Below, one piece after another: positions 7,781 to 16,196 of a DNA stretch of 64,000 nucleotides. The first letter of the stretch is position 1; every line of letters begins with the position of its first letter. Made by a program: the position numbers and the translations under genes. The notes under the pieces are model-generated. The model was given only the letters and a program-made list of their open reading frames with translations, was not told the origin of the DNA and did no database searches. The stretch spans positions 2,815,725 to 2,879,724 of the forward strand of contig NZ_KI421500.1 of assembly GCF_000473145.1 (NCBI RefSeq), given 5' to 3'. This stretch comes from Leisingera daeponensis DSM 23529. Lineage in GTDB: Bacteria > Pseudomonadota > Alphaproteobacteria > Rhodobacterales > Rhodobacteraceae.

Positions 7781-9592
7781 TCAGACCCTCATGTCCACGC
7801 CGGTTTCACCCAGCCGTAGGTTTTGAATTACTGGTTCAGTGCCATCCGCCGAATCGGCGCCGCGCGGTCCTGTACCGCCGGGAGATACCCCGCCGTCACC
7901 CGCATCATCTGCGGACTGGCCGCCTGTCTGGCCGCCGCTGAATTCGAAGGAGATGTCCTCATACCCCATACGGCGGAATTCCTCCGCCAGTTCGTGGATA
8001 TGGCGGCGCATCAGATCGGCGGTTTCCGGACGCTCTGTTTGGATGATCATGGTGATGCCCGTCTCACTGGCGACCACGCGCATTTTCACGTGGCCCAGTT
8101 CCTGCGGGTTCAGAGAAACTTCAACTTTCTGCTCACCCTTGGACGCAAATGCCTCGGCCAGTTGCGCCGCAACAAGGCGCGGTGTCTCCGGCCGGTGCAC
8201 CGTGCCTGTACCGAAGGACGCCTCCGCCAGCAATTGAGTGAGTCCCGGCACCTCGCCGGTGAGCTCGAACGCGCCCGGCAGCAAGTCCTCGGAGCCCACC
8301 AGCAGTTCTGCACCCGCCGAACCTGCTCCCAGCCCGCCCGCCGCCAGCGGCTGAATCGAGGAAACAGCGGGCCGGAGCGGGTGCCCGGCCGGCGCTGCCG
8401 CGGGTGCGCGGAACTCTCGGCCCTTCAGTTCGCTGGAAATAAGCACGCGGCTCTCTTCAGCGTCTGCAGGTACATCATTGGTTAGAGCTGAGGTTTCCGA
8501 TAGCGTTTTTTGTTCAAGCCCCTTTGACGCGGTCTGGCCGGCTGTCAGTGCCTGAATTATGCCTTGCGCGGCTGGCATGTTCGATTGCGCCGCGCCCTCC
8601 GTCCGGATGACAGCCTGCTGACCGTCTGCCTGCAAGGGTTGAGAACCGGGCATCGCCATTGCGGAACCCGGAACGGCAGGCGCCTGACCAGCGGCTGCAA
8701 TGCCTTTGTTCACCTGTCCCGGGGCGGTGCCGGATTGCTGTTGCCCGGCCGGCGGTTGTGCATTGGCAACTAAGGCCGCCTTAACCGAAGCCTCCGCAGG
8801 CAAACGGGCGGTGCCTGAACCTTCGGTTCCTCGCCACACCTTCGACTCTGCGCTTTTCCGGACGCGCTCCGCTGTGTTTCGGCCGGAGGCAGCCTCCGCC
8901 TGAGTTTGCCCGGGAGCCTGAATTCGACCGGTTTCTTCAGATGTTTCGGGCTGGCCGCCAGCGGCTGCCGCCTGGTTTTGCACGAGCGGCGCACCGCCTG
9001 GCTCCCGCGTGCCGTCAGCAAGAGACAGAGCTGGCTGCCCCTCAACGGTATTTCCACGCGAAGGCCTCTCTACGCCGGGGACATGATCGCTCTTGGCCAG
9101 TTGCACTGCGCCGTCTGCAACGCTGGAAGAGTCCTGAGGATCATCATCACCGGCAGCTTCAGGATCGGAGTCCGGCCGCGCCTGCCCTTCGGCCGCTGCG
9201 GCTTCTTCAGAAGCTTGATCTGGAATTTTTTCAGAAGCTTGATCTGTACTGATGCCAGCCAGGCCTTCATTCACCTCGGCCTCGGCCTCGGGCAGTGCAG
9301 CTGCAAGCTCAGCCCCTTCGCTTGACGTCTCGGCCACGCTTTCTTCAGACCCGGCTTTTCCGGCTTCGGCCGCGTCTGTCTTGGCGGCTTGCGAATCGGT
9401 GCCTGCCTCTGCTTCCGCCAATCCGCTATTGCCTGCAACCGCTCCAGCGGCCGCGTCTTCGGTCCCGGATTGAGACGCGACAACATCAGCGAAATCATTG
9501 GAACTGGATGTTTTTTTAGATGACTCCCCGGTTGCGGTCGGCATCTTGCCAACAGAACCGGCTTCAAAGCCAAGGATCGAATTCATCATCAT
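7781..9592 (-). CDS. fliK: Flagellar hook-length control protein FliK
   Basis: Molecular ruler that switches export from hook to filament substrates, 603 residues. The N-terminal two thirds is a low-complexity acidic, Ala/Gln/Pro-rich chain. The C-terminal domain has the FliK signature EVSLNPQELGHVKMRV and a tail rich in glycine. It is long for a FliK, which fits a stretched ruler. It contains an in-frame 8-residue tandem repeat encoded at 9206-9246. Three consecutive ATG codons (9592, 9589, 9586) make the exact start ambiguous. It diverges from flgJ across a CtrA-like box. Confidence 0.9.
   Translation of the reverse strand: MMMNSILGFEAGSVGKMPTATGESSKKTSSSNDFADVVASQSGTEDAAAGAVAGNSGLAEAEAGTDSQAAKTDAAEAGKAGSEESVAETSSEGAELAAALPEAEAEVNEGLAGISTDQASEKIPDQASEEAAAAEGQARPDSDPEAAGDDDPQDSSSVADGAVQLAKSDHVPGVERPSRGNTVEGQPALSLADGTREPGGAPLVQNQAAAAGGQPETSEETGRIQAPGQTQAEAASGRNTAERVRKSAESKVWRGTEGSGTARLPAEASVKAALVANAQPPAGQQQSGTAPGQVNKGIAAAGQAPAVPGSAMAMPGSQPLQADGQQAVIRTEGAAQSNMPAAQGIIQALTAGQTASKGLEQKTLSETSALTNDVPADAEESRVLISSELKGREFRAPAAAPAGHPLRPAVSSIQPLAAGGLGAGSAGAELLVGSEDLLPGAFELTGEVPGLTQLLAEASFGTGTVHRPETPRLVAAQLAEAFASKGEQKVEVSLNPQELGHVKMRVVASETGITMIIQTERPETADLMRRHIHELAEEFRRMGYEDISFEFSGGQTGGQSADDAGDGGVSPGGTGPRGADSADGTEPVIQNLRLGETGVDMRV
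9206..9246. repeat. In-frame tandem direct repeat inside fliK
   Basis: The 17-mer TTCAGAAGCTTGATCTG occurs at 9206-9222 and again at 9230-9246, a 24-base period. It encodes two copies of a DQASE-containing 8-residue unit in the disordered ruler region of FliK. Unit number could vary by slippage without a frameshift. Confidence 0.8.
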
Positions 9593-9644
9593 GATTGTGT
9601 TCCGGACATTCTATCTCGACCCGGACAGACCTATCCCAAAGCGG

Positions 9645-9661
9645 TTACGGCAATTTTAACC
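9645..9661. promoter_or_regulatory. CtrA-like box upstream of fliK and flgJ
   Basis: The sequence TTAC-N7-TTAACC differs at one base from the alphaproteobacterial CtrA full site TTAA-N7-TTAA(C). It lies in the 127-base divergent gap between fliK and flgJ. Regulation by CtrA is inferred from the motif and from its recurrence at other flagellar promoters in this window. Confidence 0.42.
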
Positions 9662-9719
9662 GGTTCCGGCGCAGTTTTAGAAAATCGATGAAATTCGACG
9701 TCAAACCGGAGAACCGGAC

Positions 9720-10013
9720 ATGTCAGATCTACTGCCCCCCCAGATGCAGACTGCATCTGCAGTTCGCCCAGTACGGCCCGCAGGCAGCGACCCGCTGCGC
9801 GAGGCTGCTATCGAACTGGAAGCTTCTTTTCTTGCGCAAATGCTGAAGTCCGCAGGCCTTGGCGAATCCCGCGAAGGTTTCGGCGGCGGCGCAGGCGAGG
9901 ACCAGTTTTCCAGCTTTCTCATCCGCGAACAGGCCAACCAGATCGCCCGCGCCGGCGGCATCGGCCTGGCCGAATCACTTTATCACGCATTGAAGGAGAC
10001 CCAAGGTGAGTGA
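9720..10013 (+). CDS. flgJ: FlgJ-type rod-binding protein (no muramidase domain)
   Basis: A 97-residue protein matching only the N-terminal rod-capping domain of FlgJ, with the typical LEASFLAQMLKSAG and DQFSSFLIREQANQIA segments. The peptidoglycan hydrolase half found in enterobacterial FlgJ is absent, as is usual in alphaproteobacteria, so a separate enzyme must open the wall. A GGAGAA ribosome binding site precedes the ATG. It overlaps the next gene by 8 bases. Confidence 0.85.
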   Translation: MSDLLPPQMQTASAVRPVRPAGSDPLREAAIELEASFLAQMLKSAGLGESREGFGGGAGEDQFSSFLIREQANQIARAGGIGLAESLYHALKETQGE

Positions 10014-10365
10014 CCTGAAACCGCAAAAGCTCATTGATGAGCTGGACCAAATCCTTGACCGCGAGCGCACCGCCCTGATGGAGGGCGACCTTGGCAAGCT
10101 GGAAGGGCTTCTTGCAAAAAAAGAGAAGGTGATCGGCAAACTGAACTCTGTGTCAGAGCTGGAACGCGAGTCTCTGGCGCAGGTTCAGACCAAACTGTCG
10201 CGCAATCAGCAGCTGCTGGACAGCGCCATGGACGGCATCCGCTCCGTCGCGGCGCGCATGGCCGAACTGCGCCGAATCCGGAAGGGGCTGGACGTTTATG
10301 ACCAGGCCGGACGCCGGAACCGCTACGGCACACGCAGCGGTGCCAAACTGGAAAAACGCGCCTGA
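10006..10365 (+). CDS. flgN: FlgN-like flagellar export chaperone
   Basis: A 119-residue, almost entirely helical protein with heptad-rich LIDELDQILDRERTALMEGDL, the pattern of FlgN chaperones that escort hook-filament junction proteins FlgK and FlgL. It starts at GTG 10006, inside the flgJ coding end, preceded by an AAGGAGA sequence. Sequence similarity in this family is weak, so the call rests on length, helical pattern and position. Confidence 0.65.
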   Translation: MSDLKPQKLIDELDQILDRERTALMEGDLGKLEGLLAKKEKVIGKLNSVSELERESLAQVQTKLSRNQQLLDSAMDGIRSVAARMAELRRIRKGLDVYDQAGRRNRYGTRSGAKLEKRA

Positions 10366-10404
10366 TGCAATTTTGGGAAAATTCTAAAAAACCAAATCCC
10401 GGCA

Positions 10405-10419
10405 TTAGCACTCCTTTAG
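10405..10419. promoter_or_regulatory. CtrA-like box upstream of flaA
   Basis: TTAG-N7-TTAG, part of the direct repeat TTAGCA-N5-TTAGCA, lies about 150 bases before the flagellin start. It has two mismatches to TTAA-N7-TTAA. The same TTAG-N7-TTAG form occurs upstream of motA. The assignment is tentative. Confidence 0.3.
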
Positions 10420-10567
10420 CAACTGATGGGCCAATGTCGCCTTGCACCTCAAGAGGGGTGGCGCGGAAGCCAGAGGGCGGAACGCACAGTCAGAAAGACG
10501 TCAATCAACGCCCCGCCGGGGCACAGAATTTAGGGGCTAAAGCGCCCCGCAGCTAAAGGAAAAAGCT

Positions 10568-11377
10568 ATGACCAGCATTCTGACAAACAACGGCGCAATG
10601 GTTGCTCTGCAGACTCTGAAGACTGTGAACAACAACCTGGAAGAGACCCAGAACCAGATCTCGACCGGCAAAGAGGTCGGCATGGCCAAGGACAACTCCG
10701 CTGTCTGGGCCATTTCCAAGTCGATGGAGTCCGACATCCAGGCATATCAGGCTGTCGGAGATGCACTGGACTTCGGCGAGGCCACTGTGGCTGTTGCCTC
10801 CTCCGGTATGGAACAGATCGTCGAAACTCTCAAGGAAATGCGCCAGCTGGTGGTAGCCGGCGTTTCCGAGAACGTTGATCACGACAAAATCGAAAACGAC
10901 CTGGCCAAGAAGCGGGAGCAGATTGACTCGATCATCTCCTCCGCGTCCTTCAACGGTGCGAACCTGCTGGACGTTAGCGGCGCAACTCAGCTGAATGTTC
11001 TCGGCGGGCTGGATCCGGCCAACGACATCATTCAGGTGAATCACATTGACGCGGCCGCAAGCATCTCCGGCGTTATGGGGAACACCCTGGATTCGGGCAA
11101 TGCCACCACTATCCTGAATGAAATTGAAACCGCTCTGACCTTTGCTATCGACAGCGCGGCTCAGCTGGGTGCGGACAGCAACCGACTGACCGACCAGAGC
11201 TCCTTCGTGTCCAAACTGACCGACTCGCTGAAGTCGGGTGTCAGCACCATGAGCGACACCAACATGGAAGAGGCCTCGGCGCGGCTGAAGGCACTGCAAA
11301 CCCAGCAGCAGCTGGCGGTGCAGTCGCTGACCATCGCCAACCAGGCACCCTCGACCCTGCAGCAGCTGTTCCGTTAA
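10568..11377 (+). CDS. flaA: Flagellin
   Basis: Structural subunit of the filament, 269 residues. The conserved N-terminal D0/D1 helix (NNNLEETQNQISTGKEV) and the C-terminal D0 helix (ALQTQQQLAVQSLTIANQAP) flank a short, compact centre without large D2/D3 insertions, typical of alphaproteobacterial flagellins. AAAGGAAAA precedes the ATG. It heads a flaA-flaF-flbT unit preceded by a 200-base leader. A stem-loop follows the stop codon, consistent with high flagellin expression. Confidence 0.95.
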   Translation: MTSILTNNGAMVALQTLKTVNNNLEETQNQISTGKEVGMAKDNSAVWAISKSMESDIQAYQAVGDALDFGEATVAVASSGMEQIVETLKEMRQLVVAGVSENVDHDKIENDLAKKREQIDSIISSASFNGANLLDVSGATQLNVLGGLDPANDIIQVNHIDAAASISGVMGNTLDSGNATTILNEIETALTFAIDSAAQLGADSNRLTDQSSFVSKLTDSLKSGVSTMSDTNMEEASARLKALQTQQQLAVQSLTIANQAPSTLQQLFR

Positions 11378-11386
11378 CAGCCTGAT

Positions 11387-11409
11387 CCGGGGCGCTTATG
11401 GCGCCCCGG
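11387..11409 (+). terminator. Stem-loop between flaA and flaF (partial terminator or stabiliser)
   Basis: A 9-bp perfect stem, CCGGGGCGC / GCGCCCCGG with a 5-base loop, starts 10 bases after the flagellin stop. It is followed by a pyrimidine-rich TCTTCCCTCTC but no clean U-tract. Partial termination or 3'-end protection of flagellin mRNA is the likely role. Confidence 0.5.
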
Positions 11410-11454
11410 TCTTCCCTCTCAGAGAACCTGAAGAATAATACGTTAGGAAAACAC

Positions 11455-11826
11455 GTGAATGCCCTTCTGAAGGCGAAGAGTGCCTATTCGGCGGCAAAGA
11501 CCCCGACCCGGACAGCAAAGAACTTTGAATACGAAGTGGTTACCCGCGTCACCCGCCGGCTGATCACGGCTGCCCAAAAAGGCAGCGACGGGTTCAATGA
11601 ACTTGCTCAGGCGTTGAACGACAACCGCAAGCTTTGGTCGATCTTCACGGCGGATCTCGCAATGAAGAGCAACCCCCTGCCAGATGACCTAAAGCAGAAT
11701 CTCTTCGAACTGGCGGAATTCACGCGACAACACACCAGCAAAGTGCTTCAGCGCAAGGCCAACGTCCGGCCCCTGGTGGAAATCAATACGGCCATCCTGC
11801 GTGGCCTCCGCAGCGGAGCTTCCTGA
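11455..11826 (+). CDS. flaF: Flagellar biosynthesis regulator FlaF
   Basis: FlaF is an alphaproteobacterial factor needed for flagellin synthesis and secretion, acting opposite FlbT. The 123-residue protein is helical, with the family segments NFEYEVVTRVTRRL and NDNRKLWSIFTADL. I chose the GTG at 11455 with a TAGGAA ribosome binding site; an upstream in-frame ATG would run through the stem-loop. flbT follows 2 bases later. Confidence 0.88.
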   Translation: MNALLKAKSAYSAAKTPTRTAKNFEYEVVTRVTRRLITAAQKGSDGFNELAQALNDNRKLWSIFTADLAMKSNPLPDDLKQNLFELAEFTRQHTSKVLQRKANVRPLVEINTAILRGLRSGAS

Positions 11827-11828
11827 AT

Positions 11829-12233
11829 ATGAGCGGACTTGTCCTGAAACTTGCCCCCAAGGAGCGTGTCCTTGTGAATGGCGCGGTGATTGAAAACGGC
11901 GACCGCCGCAGCCGCCTGTCCATTGTAACCCCGGATGCCAACATCCTGCGCCTGCGCGATGCCATCCACCCCGAAGAAGCCAACACACCGGTGCGCCGGG
12001 TCTGTTATGCCGCGCAGCTGATCCTGTCCGGCGATGCCGACCCCGAGGAAGAGCGCCTGCCGATGCTGCGCCGCATCGAGGAGCTGAGCCAAGTGTTCAC
12101 GGACCCGGACAGCCGCGCCTCGCTGGCAGAAGCAACCGACGCCCTGATCGGCAACAACCACTACCGTTGCCTGAAGGCATTGCGCACCTTGCTGGCGCGC
12201 GAAGACCGTCTGTTTGCAGTCCGGCCGTCATAA
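11829..12233 (+). CDS. flbT: Flagellin mRNA post-transcriptional regulator FlbT
   Basis: FlbT binds the 5' leader of flagellin mRNA and limits its translation until the hook is complete (known from Caulobacter). The 134-residue protein begins MSGLVLKLAPKERVLVNGAVIENGDRR (quoted in part: LKLAPKERVLVNGAVI), a highly typical FlbT start. It is immediately downstream of flaF, and the 200-base flaA leader is the likely target. Confidence 0.92.
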   Translation: MSGLVLKLAPKERVLVNGAVIENGDRRSRLSIVTPDANILRLRDAIHPEEANTPVRRVCYAAQLILSGDADPEEERLPMLRRIEELSQVFTDPDSRASLAEATDALIGNNHYRCLKALRTLLAREDRLFAVRPS

Positions 12234-12662
12234 CCTTCCGGCCGTTCAAGCCGGCCGCTGGAACTGCCCTTGCAGCCACGTTCGGCAACCAAGGTAAAGC
12301 GGTCACACAGGATGCAGTCCTGCAGCGCGAGACCGGTTTCAATTTTGAATAACACGCGCTGCGACCAAAGCGCCGGGGGCCTTATCAGCGATCCCCGGCG
12401 ACTGGATTTTACGCCCGGCGCAACGGCCCGGAGGCAGGCAGCTCCGCAGCAGCTGTATTGAAACGCCTCGTCCAGGCGGGCACCGGCTCAGGGAATGCGT
12501 TGGTAGTCCGCCGGTTTTCGAGGCGGAAAAATCCCGAGCCTCAACAGCCTTTCCGCTGCTGGACGCTTCCCCACCCCGATCCGCACATCTGCTGTCAAAA
12601 GCCGCGCCGCGGGCCTGAGCCGGGCGACGGCTTTCACTTTTTCCGCGACAGCAAGCCGCGCC
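12234..12662. other. 429-base gap between convergent flbT and fliI
   Basis: No convincing gene. A hairpin CCGGC/GCCGG with a 7-base loop sits near 12240-12256, just after the flbT stop, and may end that transcript although no U-tract is seen. Open frames here lack ribosome binding sites and mostly mirror fliI. Confidence 0.5.
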
Positions 12663-13991
12663 TCAGCGTCCCGCCTTGGCGCGGCGCAGCAGCAGCAAGA
12701 GGCGGTTGAAACTGCTGGTGATGCCCTCCGCATCCTCGCGCCCGAAAAAGGCATCCAATTCGGGCCAAAGCTTGACGGCCTGGTCAAGCACTGCGTCATT
12801 GCCCTCAGCATAAAGCCCGGCCCGGATCATCACCTCGGATTGCTCATAGGCGCCCAGAAACTTGCGCACTTCCTGGATGGCTGCGTTTTCGTCCGCCGTG
12901 GCCGCAGCGGGCAGGCTGCGCGACACCGAGCGCGACACGTCGATCGCTGGGAACCTGCCGCGTTCGGCAATTTCCCGGCTCAGCACGACATGCCCGTCCA
13001 GCACACCGCGCAGAATATCGGCAATCGGCTCATCCATGTCAGAGCCGGCCACCAGGACGCTGAAAACCGCGGTAATGTCGCCCTGCCCTTCGCCGCCAGG
13101 GCCGGCCCGCTCGCACAGTCCGGTGATCAGCGGCGTCACCGAAGGCGGGTAGCCGCGCAGCGCTGGCGCCTCTCCCGAGGCGGCAGAGATTTCCCGGTGC
13201 GCCTCGGCAAAACGGGTGACCGAGTCGGCCAGGAACAAAACGTTCTTACCCTGGTCGCGGAAGTGCTCCGCCACGGTCATGGCAGCCCAGGCGCAGCGGC
13301 GCCTGACCAGGGCCGACTGATCGGACGTCGCCGCCACCACCACAGCCCGGCGCATGCCCTCGGGGCCGAGGACCTGTTCGACAAAGTGGTTCACCTCGCG
13401 GCCGCGCTCGCCGATCAGGGCCATCACCACCACATCCGCTTCCATGGCTTTGGCCAGTTTGGCCAGCAGTGAGGACTTCCCCACCCCGGAGCCCGCAAAA
13501 AGGCCCACGCGCTGGCCGCGCACGATCGGAAGAATCGTATTCAGCAGAGCCTGTCCGGTGGGCAGCCGGTCCCCCATGCCGCGCCGCCCGGCGGCCTTAG
13601 GCGGGGCCGCCATCAGATCCCGTGGTACAGATCCTGGCAGCATCGGGCGGCCGTCCAGCGGCTCGCCAAAGGGATCGATCACCCGGCCGATCCAATGATC
13701 GCTGGGCGCGAACTCCGGCGAAGGATGCAGCAGAACCGCATCGCCAATGGCGGCGCCATCGGGAGCGCGGTCAGGCAACATACTTATGTTATTTCCTTTG
13801 ATCTTAAGGACTTCTCCATGCAGCTCATCCCCGGGACCGCGGCGCAGCACCAGCCGGTCACCGATCCGGGCAGCTGATGCAAGGCCGCTGATTTCTATCT
13901 CTCCGCCCGCGATCCCAGTCACCCGGCCCATCTGCGTTGCCAGGCGCGTGCTGGCAATTTGACGGGTCAGTGCTTGCAGCTCTGCTTTCAT
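12663..13991 (-). CDS. fliI: Flagellum-specific ATPase FliI
   Basis: Hexameric ATPase that unfolds and feeds substrates into the flagellar export gate, 442 residues. Walker A is GSGVGKSS and the conserved GERGREVNHFVEQVL segment follows. I chose the ATG at 13991 (MKAELQALTRQI). The open frame continues upstream through flgB on the opposite strand, but that is shadow sequence. It stands alone here: fliH is 17 kb away and a FliJ candidate is behind flhB. It diverges from flgB. Confidence 0.93.
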   Translation of the reverse strand: MKAELQALTRQIASTRLATQMGRVTGIAGGEIEISGLASAARIGDRLVLRRGPGDELHGEVLKIKGNNISMLPDRAPDGAAIGDAVLLHPSPEFAPSDHWIGRVIDPFGEPLDGRPMLPGSVPRDLMAAPPKAAGRRGMGDRLPTGQALLNTILPIVRGQRVGLFAGSGVGKSSLLAKLAKAMEADVVVMALIGERGREVNHFVEQVLGPEGMRRAVVVAATSDQSALVRRRCAWAAMTVAEHFRDQGKNVLFLADSVTRFAEAHREISAASGEAPALRGYPPSVTPLITGLCERAGPGGEGQGDITAVFSVLVAGSDMDEPIADILRGVLDGHVVLSREIAERGRFPAIDVSRSVSRSLPAAATADENAAIQEVRKFLGAYEQSEVMIRAGLYAEGNDAVLDQAVKLWPELDAFFGREDAEGITSSFNRLLLLLRRAKAGR

Positions 13992-14040
13992 GGCGCGGTC
14001 TCCCTTGGTGTCCTGAAAACAATTTCTAAAGGAATCGGGG

Positions 14041-14055
14041 TTAAGCCTTGATTGA
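14041..14055. promoter_or_regulatory. CtrA-like box between fliI and flgB
   Basis: TTAA-N7-TTGA, one mismatch to TTAA-N7-TTAA, lies in the 87-base divergent gap, 24-38 bases before the flgB start. CtrA control is inferred. Confidence 0.42.
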
Positions 14056-14078
14056 AATCGATCAAGGGAGAAGCCCTG

Positions 14079-14468
14079 GTGTTCACAGAATTGAACGTAT
14101 TCAAAATTGCCTATTCCATGGCGACCCATGCCGGCAAGCGCCAGGCACTGGTAGCCCAGAATATCGCCAACGCCGATACGCCCGGTTACCACGCCAAGGA
14201 TATCAAGCCCTTTACGGAAGTCTTTGCCGCAGGCGCCCGCCAAAGCAGCATGAGCGCCACCCGCGGCAGCCATTTGAATGGCACCGCAGGCAGCAAGATG
14301 GACTGGGCGGTTATATCCGACGAGACCGGCAGCGACCCCAATGGCAACTCGGTTTCCGTTGAGGCGGAGCTGCTGAAAGGCGTTGATACAGAACGCCAGC
14401 ACAAGCGTGCCATGGCTATCTACAAATCCTCCATGAACATCCTGCGCGCCAGCCTGGGCAAAACCTGA
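14079..14468 (+). CDS. flgB: Proximal rod protein FlgB
   Basis: Rod subunit, 129 residues. It shows the rod/hook family motif ALVAQNIANADTPGYHAKD near the N-terminus and the amphipathic C-terminal helix needed for polymerisation. I chose the GTG at 14079, nine bases after an AAGGGAG ribosome binding site. It is the first gene of a nine-gene basal-body operon. Confidence 0.92.
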   Translation: MFTELNVFKIAYSMATHAGKRQALVAQNIANADTPGYHAKDIKPFTEVFAAGARQSSMSATRGSHLNGTAGSKMDWAVISDETGSDPNGNSVSVEAELLKGVDTERQHKRAMAIYKSSMNILRASLGKT

Positions 14469-14481
14469 GGAGGTATGAGAG

Positions 14482-14874
14482 ATGAGTGAATTTTCCAAAG
14501 CCCTGTCCGTCACCGCCAGCGGCCTCAAGGCGCAAGCCGCACGCCTGCGCCATGTGTCTGAGAACATTTCCAACGCCGATACGCCGGGATACCGCCGCAA
14601 GGCAGTGCCCTTCGAATCGGTGCGCGAGCTGCGGACAGACGTGGAGCATGTGCGCACCGGCCGGGTTACCCTGGATCGCAGCGAGCTGGAAAAAGTCTAC
14701 GACCCGTCGCATCCGCTGGCTGACGAAAGCGGGCATTTCGAAGGCTCCAACGTTGATCTGATGATCGAGATCGCCGACGCCCGCGAAGCCCAGCGTAGCT
14801 ATGAGGCCAACCTGAAAATGTTCGAGCAGACCCGGTCCATGTCAGCCTCGCTGATGGAACTTTTGAGACGCTAA
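14482..14874 (+). CDS. flgC: Proximal rod protein FlgC
   Basis: Rod subunit, 130 residues, with the axial-family N-terminal motif HVSENISNADTPGYRRK and the C-terminal IADAREAQRSYEANLKMFE helix. An AGGAGG-type site (GAGGAGGTATG) lies before the start. It polymerises with FlgB and FlgF above the FliE/MS-ring junction. Confidence 0.94.
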   Translation: MSEFSKALSVTASGLKAQAARLRHVSENISNADTPGYRRKAVPFESVRELRTDVEHVRTGRVTLDRSELEKVYDPSHPLADESGHFEGSNVDLMIEIADAREAQRSYEANLKMFEQTRSMSASLMELLRR

Positions 14875-14897
14875 CTGAAATTTATTGGAGATCCAGA

Positions 14898-15194
14898 ATG
14901 GATATTCGCAGCCTTTCCGCCGCCAGCGGCTATGCCGCCGCCCGTCCCGCCACCAAAGCTGACCCCAATCACGAAAGCACCGGTGCCGGCGCCCAGCTGA
15001 AGCAGAGCTTTGAAGACTTCACCACGACCCTGCAAAACAGCGAGCAGGTCTCGGTGCAGGCGATGACGTCGCAAGCTGACCCGCATGCGCTGGTACAGGC
15101 TCTGGCGCAGACTGAACTGGCGGTCGAAACCGCCGTCACCGTGCGCAACAAGGTCGTCGAGGCCTATCAGGAAATCCTGAGGATGCCGGTCTGA
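14898..15194 (+). CDS. fliE: MS-ring/rod junction protein FliE
   Basis: A 98-residue adaptor joining the FliF ring to the proximal rod; it is also the first export substrate. The C-terminal segment TELAVETAVTVRNKVVEAYQEILRMPV (landmarks VRNKVVEAYQEILRM) is the FliE signature. A TTGGAG site precedes the ATG. fliQ follows after 3 bases. Confidence 0.93.
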   Translation: MDIRSLSAASGYAAARPATKADPNHESTGAGAQLKQSFEDFTTTLQNSEQVSVQAMTSQADPHALVQALAQTELAVETAVTVRNKVVEAYQEILRMPV

Positions 15195-15197
15195 GCC

Positions 15198-15470
15198 ATG
15201 ATGAGCGAAAGCCTCTTCTATGACACGCTGCGCCAGGCGCTGTGGGCCGCTGTCACCATGTCGACGCCAATCCTGGTCGTCGCGCTGGTGGTCGGCCTGA
15301 CCATCGGCCTGTTTCAGGCCCTGACCTCGGTGCAGGAAATGACCCTGACTTTCGTGCCCAAGCTGACAGCGATCCTGGTCGTGTTCTGGATGACCATGGG
15401 ATTCATGACACAAACCCTGGTGGCCTTTTTCGACGGCCACGTTGTTCCAATGATTGCCGGAGGCTCGTAA
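15198..15470 (+). CDS. fliQ: Export gate protein FliQ
   Basis: Four copies of this 90-residue, two-helix protein join FliP and FliR in the export gate complex. The family pattern is clear: TPILVVALVVGLTIGLFQALT, then QEMTLTFVPK. Its stop codon overlaps the flgF start as TAATG. It lies among rod genes rather than beside fliP. Confidence 0.94.
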   Translation: MMSESLFYDTLRQALWAAVTMSTPILVVALVVGLTIGLFQALTSVQEMTLTFVPKLTAILVVFWMTMGFMTQTLVAFFDGHVVPMIAGGS

Positions 15471-16186
15471 TGGGAACCGCAGGTTACGCCACGATTTCAC
15501 GCCAGTCAGGCCTGATGCGGGAAATGCGCGTCATTGCCAACAACATCGCAAACTCCGCCACAACCGGATACCGCCAGGAAGGGCTGATCTTCTCGGAATT
15601 CGTGCAGTCCTCGCCTGGCCAGCCGTCCGTGTCGATGTCGCGTGCCAATATCTTCAACACCTCGATGGAGCAAGGCCAGCTGACCAATACTGGCGGCACA
15701 TTCGATTTTGCGATCGAAGGGGACGGCTTCTTTATGATCGAAACCCCGCAAGGGGAACGGCTGACCCGCTCCGGCGCCTTTTCCCCCAACGCCGCCGGTG
15801 ATCTGGTGACCATGGACGGCTACCGGGTGCTGGATGCGGGCCGCGCGCCGGTCTTTGTGCCGCCGGATGCCGGCAAGATTGAAGTTGGCGCGGACGGTTC
15901 GCTCAGCGCAAACGGGCGTCTGCTGGGACAGCTGGGCCTGTTCAAACCGGTCGAAAAGCACACGCTCGTGCGTGAGGACGGTGTGATGTTCCGCGTTGAG
16001 GGCGACATCGAGGAGAACTTCGACTCGAAGGTCCTGCAGGGCTTTCTGGAAGGCTCCAACGTGAACGCGATTTCCGAAGTGAGCCGGATGATCGACGTGC
16101 AGCGCGCCTACGAGATGGGCCAGAGCTTTCTGCAGACGGAAGACGAGCGCATCCGCAATGCCATCAAAAACCTGATCAAGTCCTAG
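15470..16186 (+). CDS. flgF: Proximal rod protein FlgF
   Basis: Rod subunit, 238 residues. It has the N-terminal axial motif VIANNIANSATTGYRQEG, the hook-basal body core GTFDFAIEGDGFFMIE, and a C-terminal VQRAYEMGQSFLQTED helix. The ATG at 15470 overlaps the fliQ stop; longer upstream open frame is out-of-frame fliQ sequence. flgG follows 10 bases later. Confidence 0.93.
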   Translation: MGTAGYATISRQSGLMREMRVIANNIANSATTGYRQEGLIFSEFVQSSPGQPSVSMSRANIFNTSMEQGQLTNTGGTFDFAIEGDGFFMIETPQGERLTRSGAFSPNAAGDLVTMDGYRVLDAGRAPVFVPPDAGKIEVGADGSLSANGRLLGQLGLFKPVEKHTLVREDGVMFRVEGDIEENFDSKVLQGFLEGSNVNAISEVSRMIDVQRAYEMGQSFLQTEDERIRNAIKNLIKS

Positions 16187-16196
16187 GAGAATCCAG

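Noticed and set aside
12488..12811. 107-codon minus-strand frame at the end of fliI
   Set aside because: Half of it is out-of-frame fliI; the remainder has no start signal or recognisable protein.
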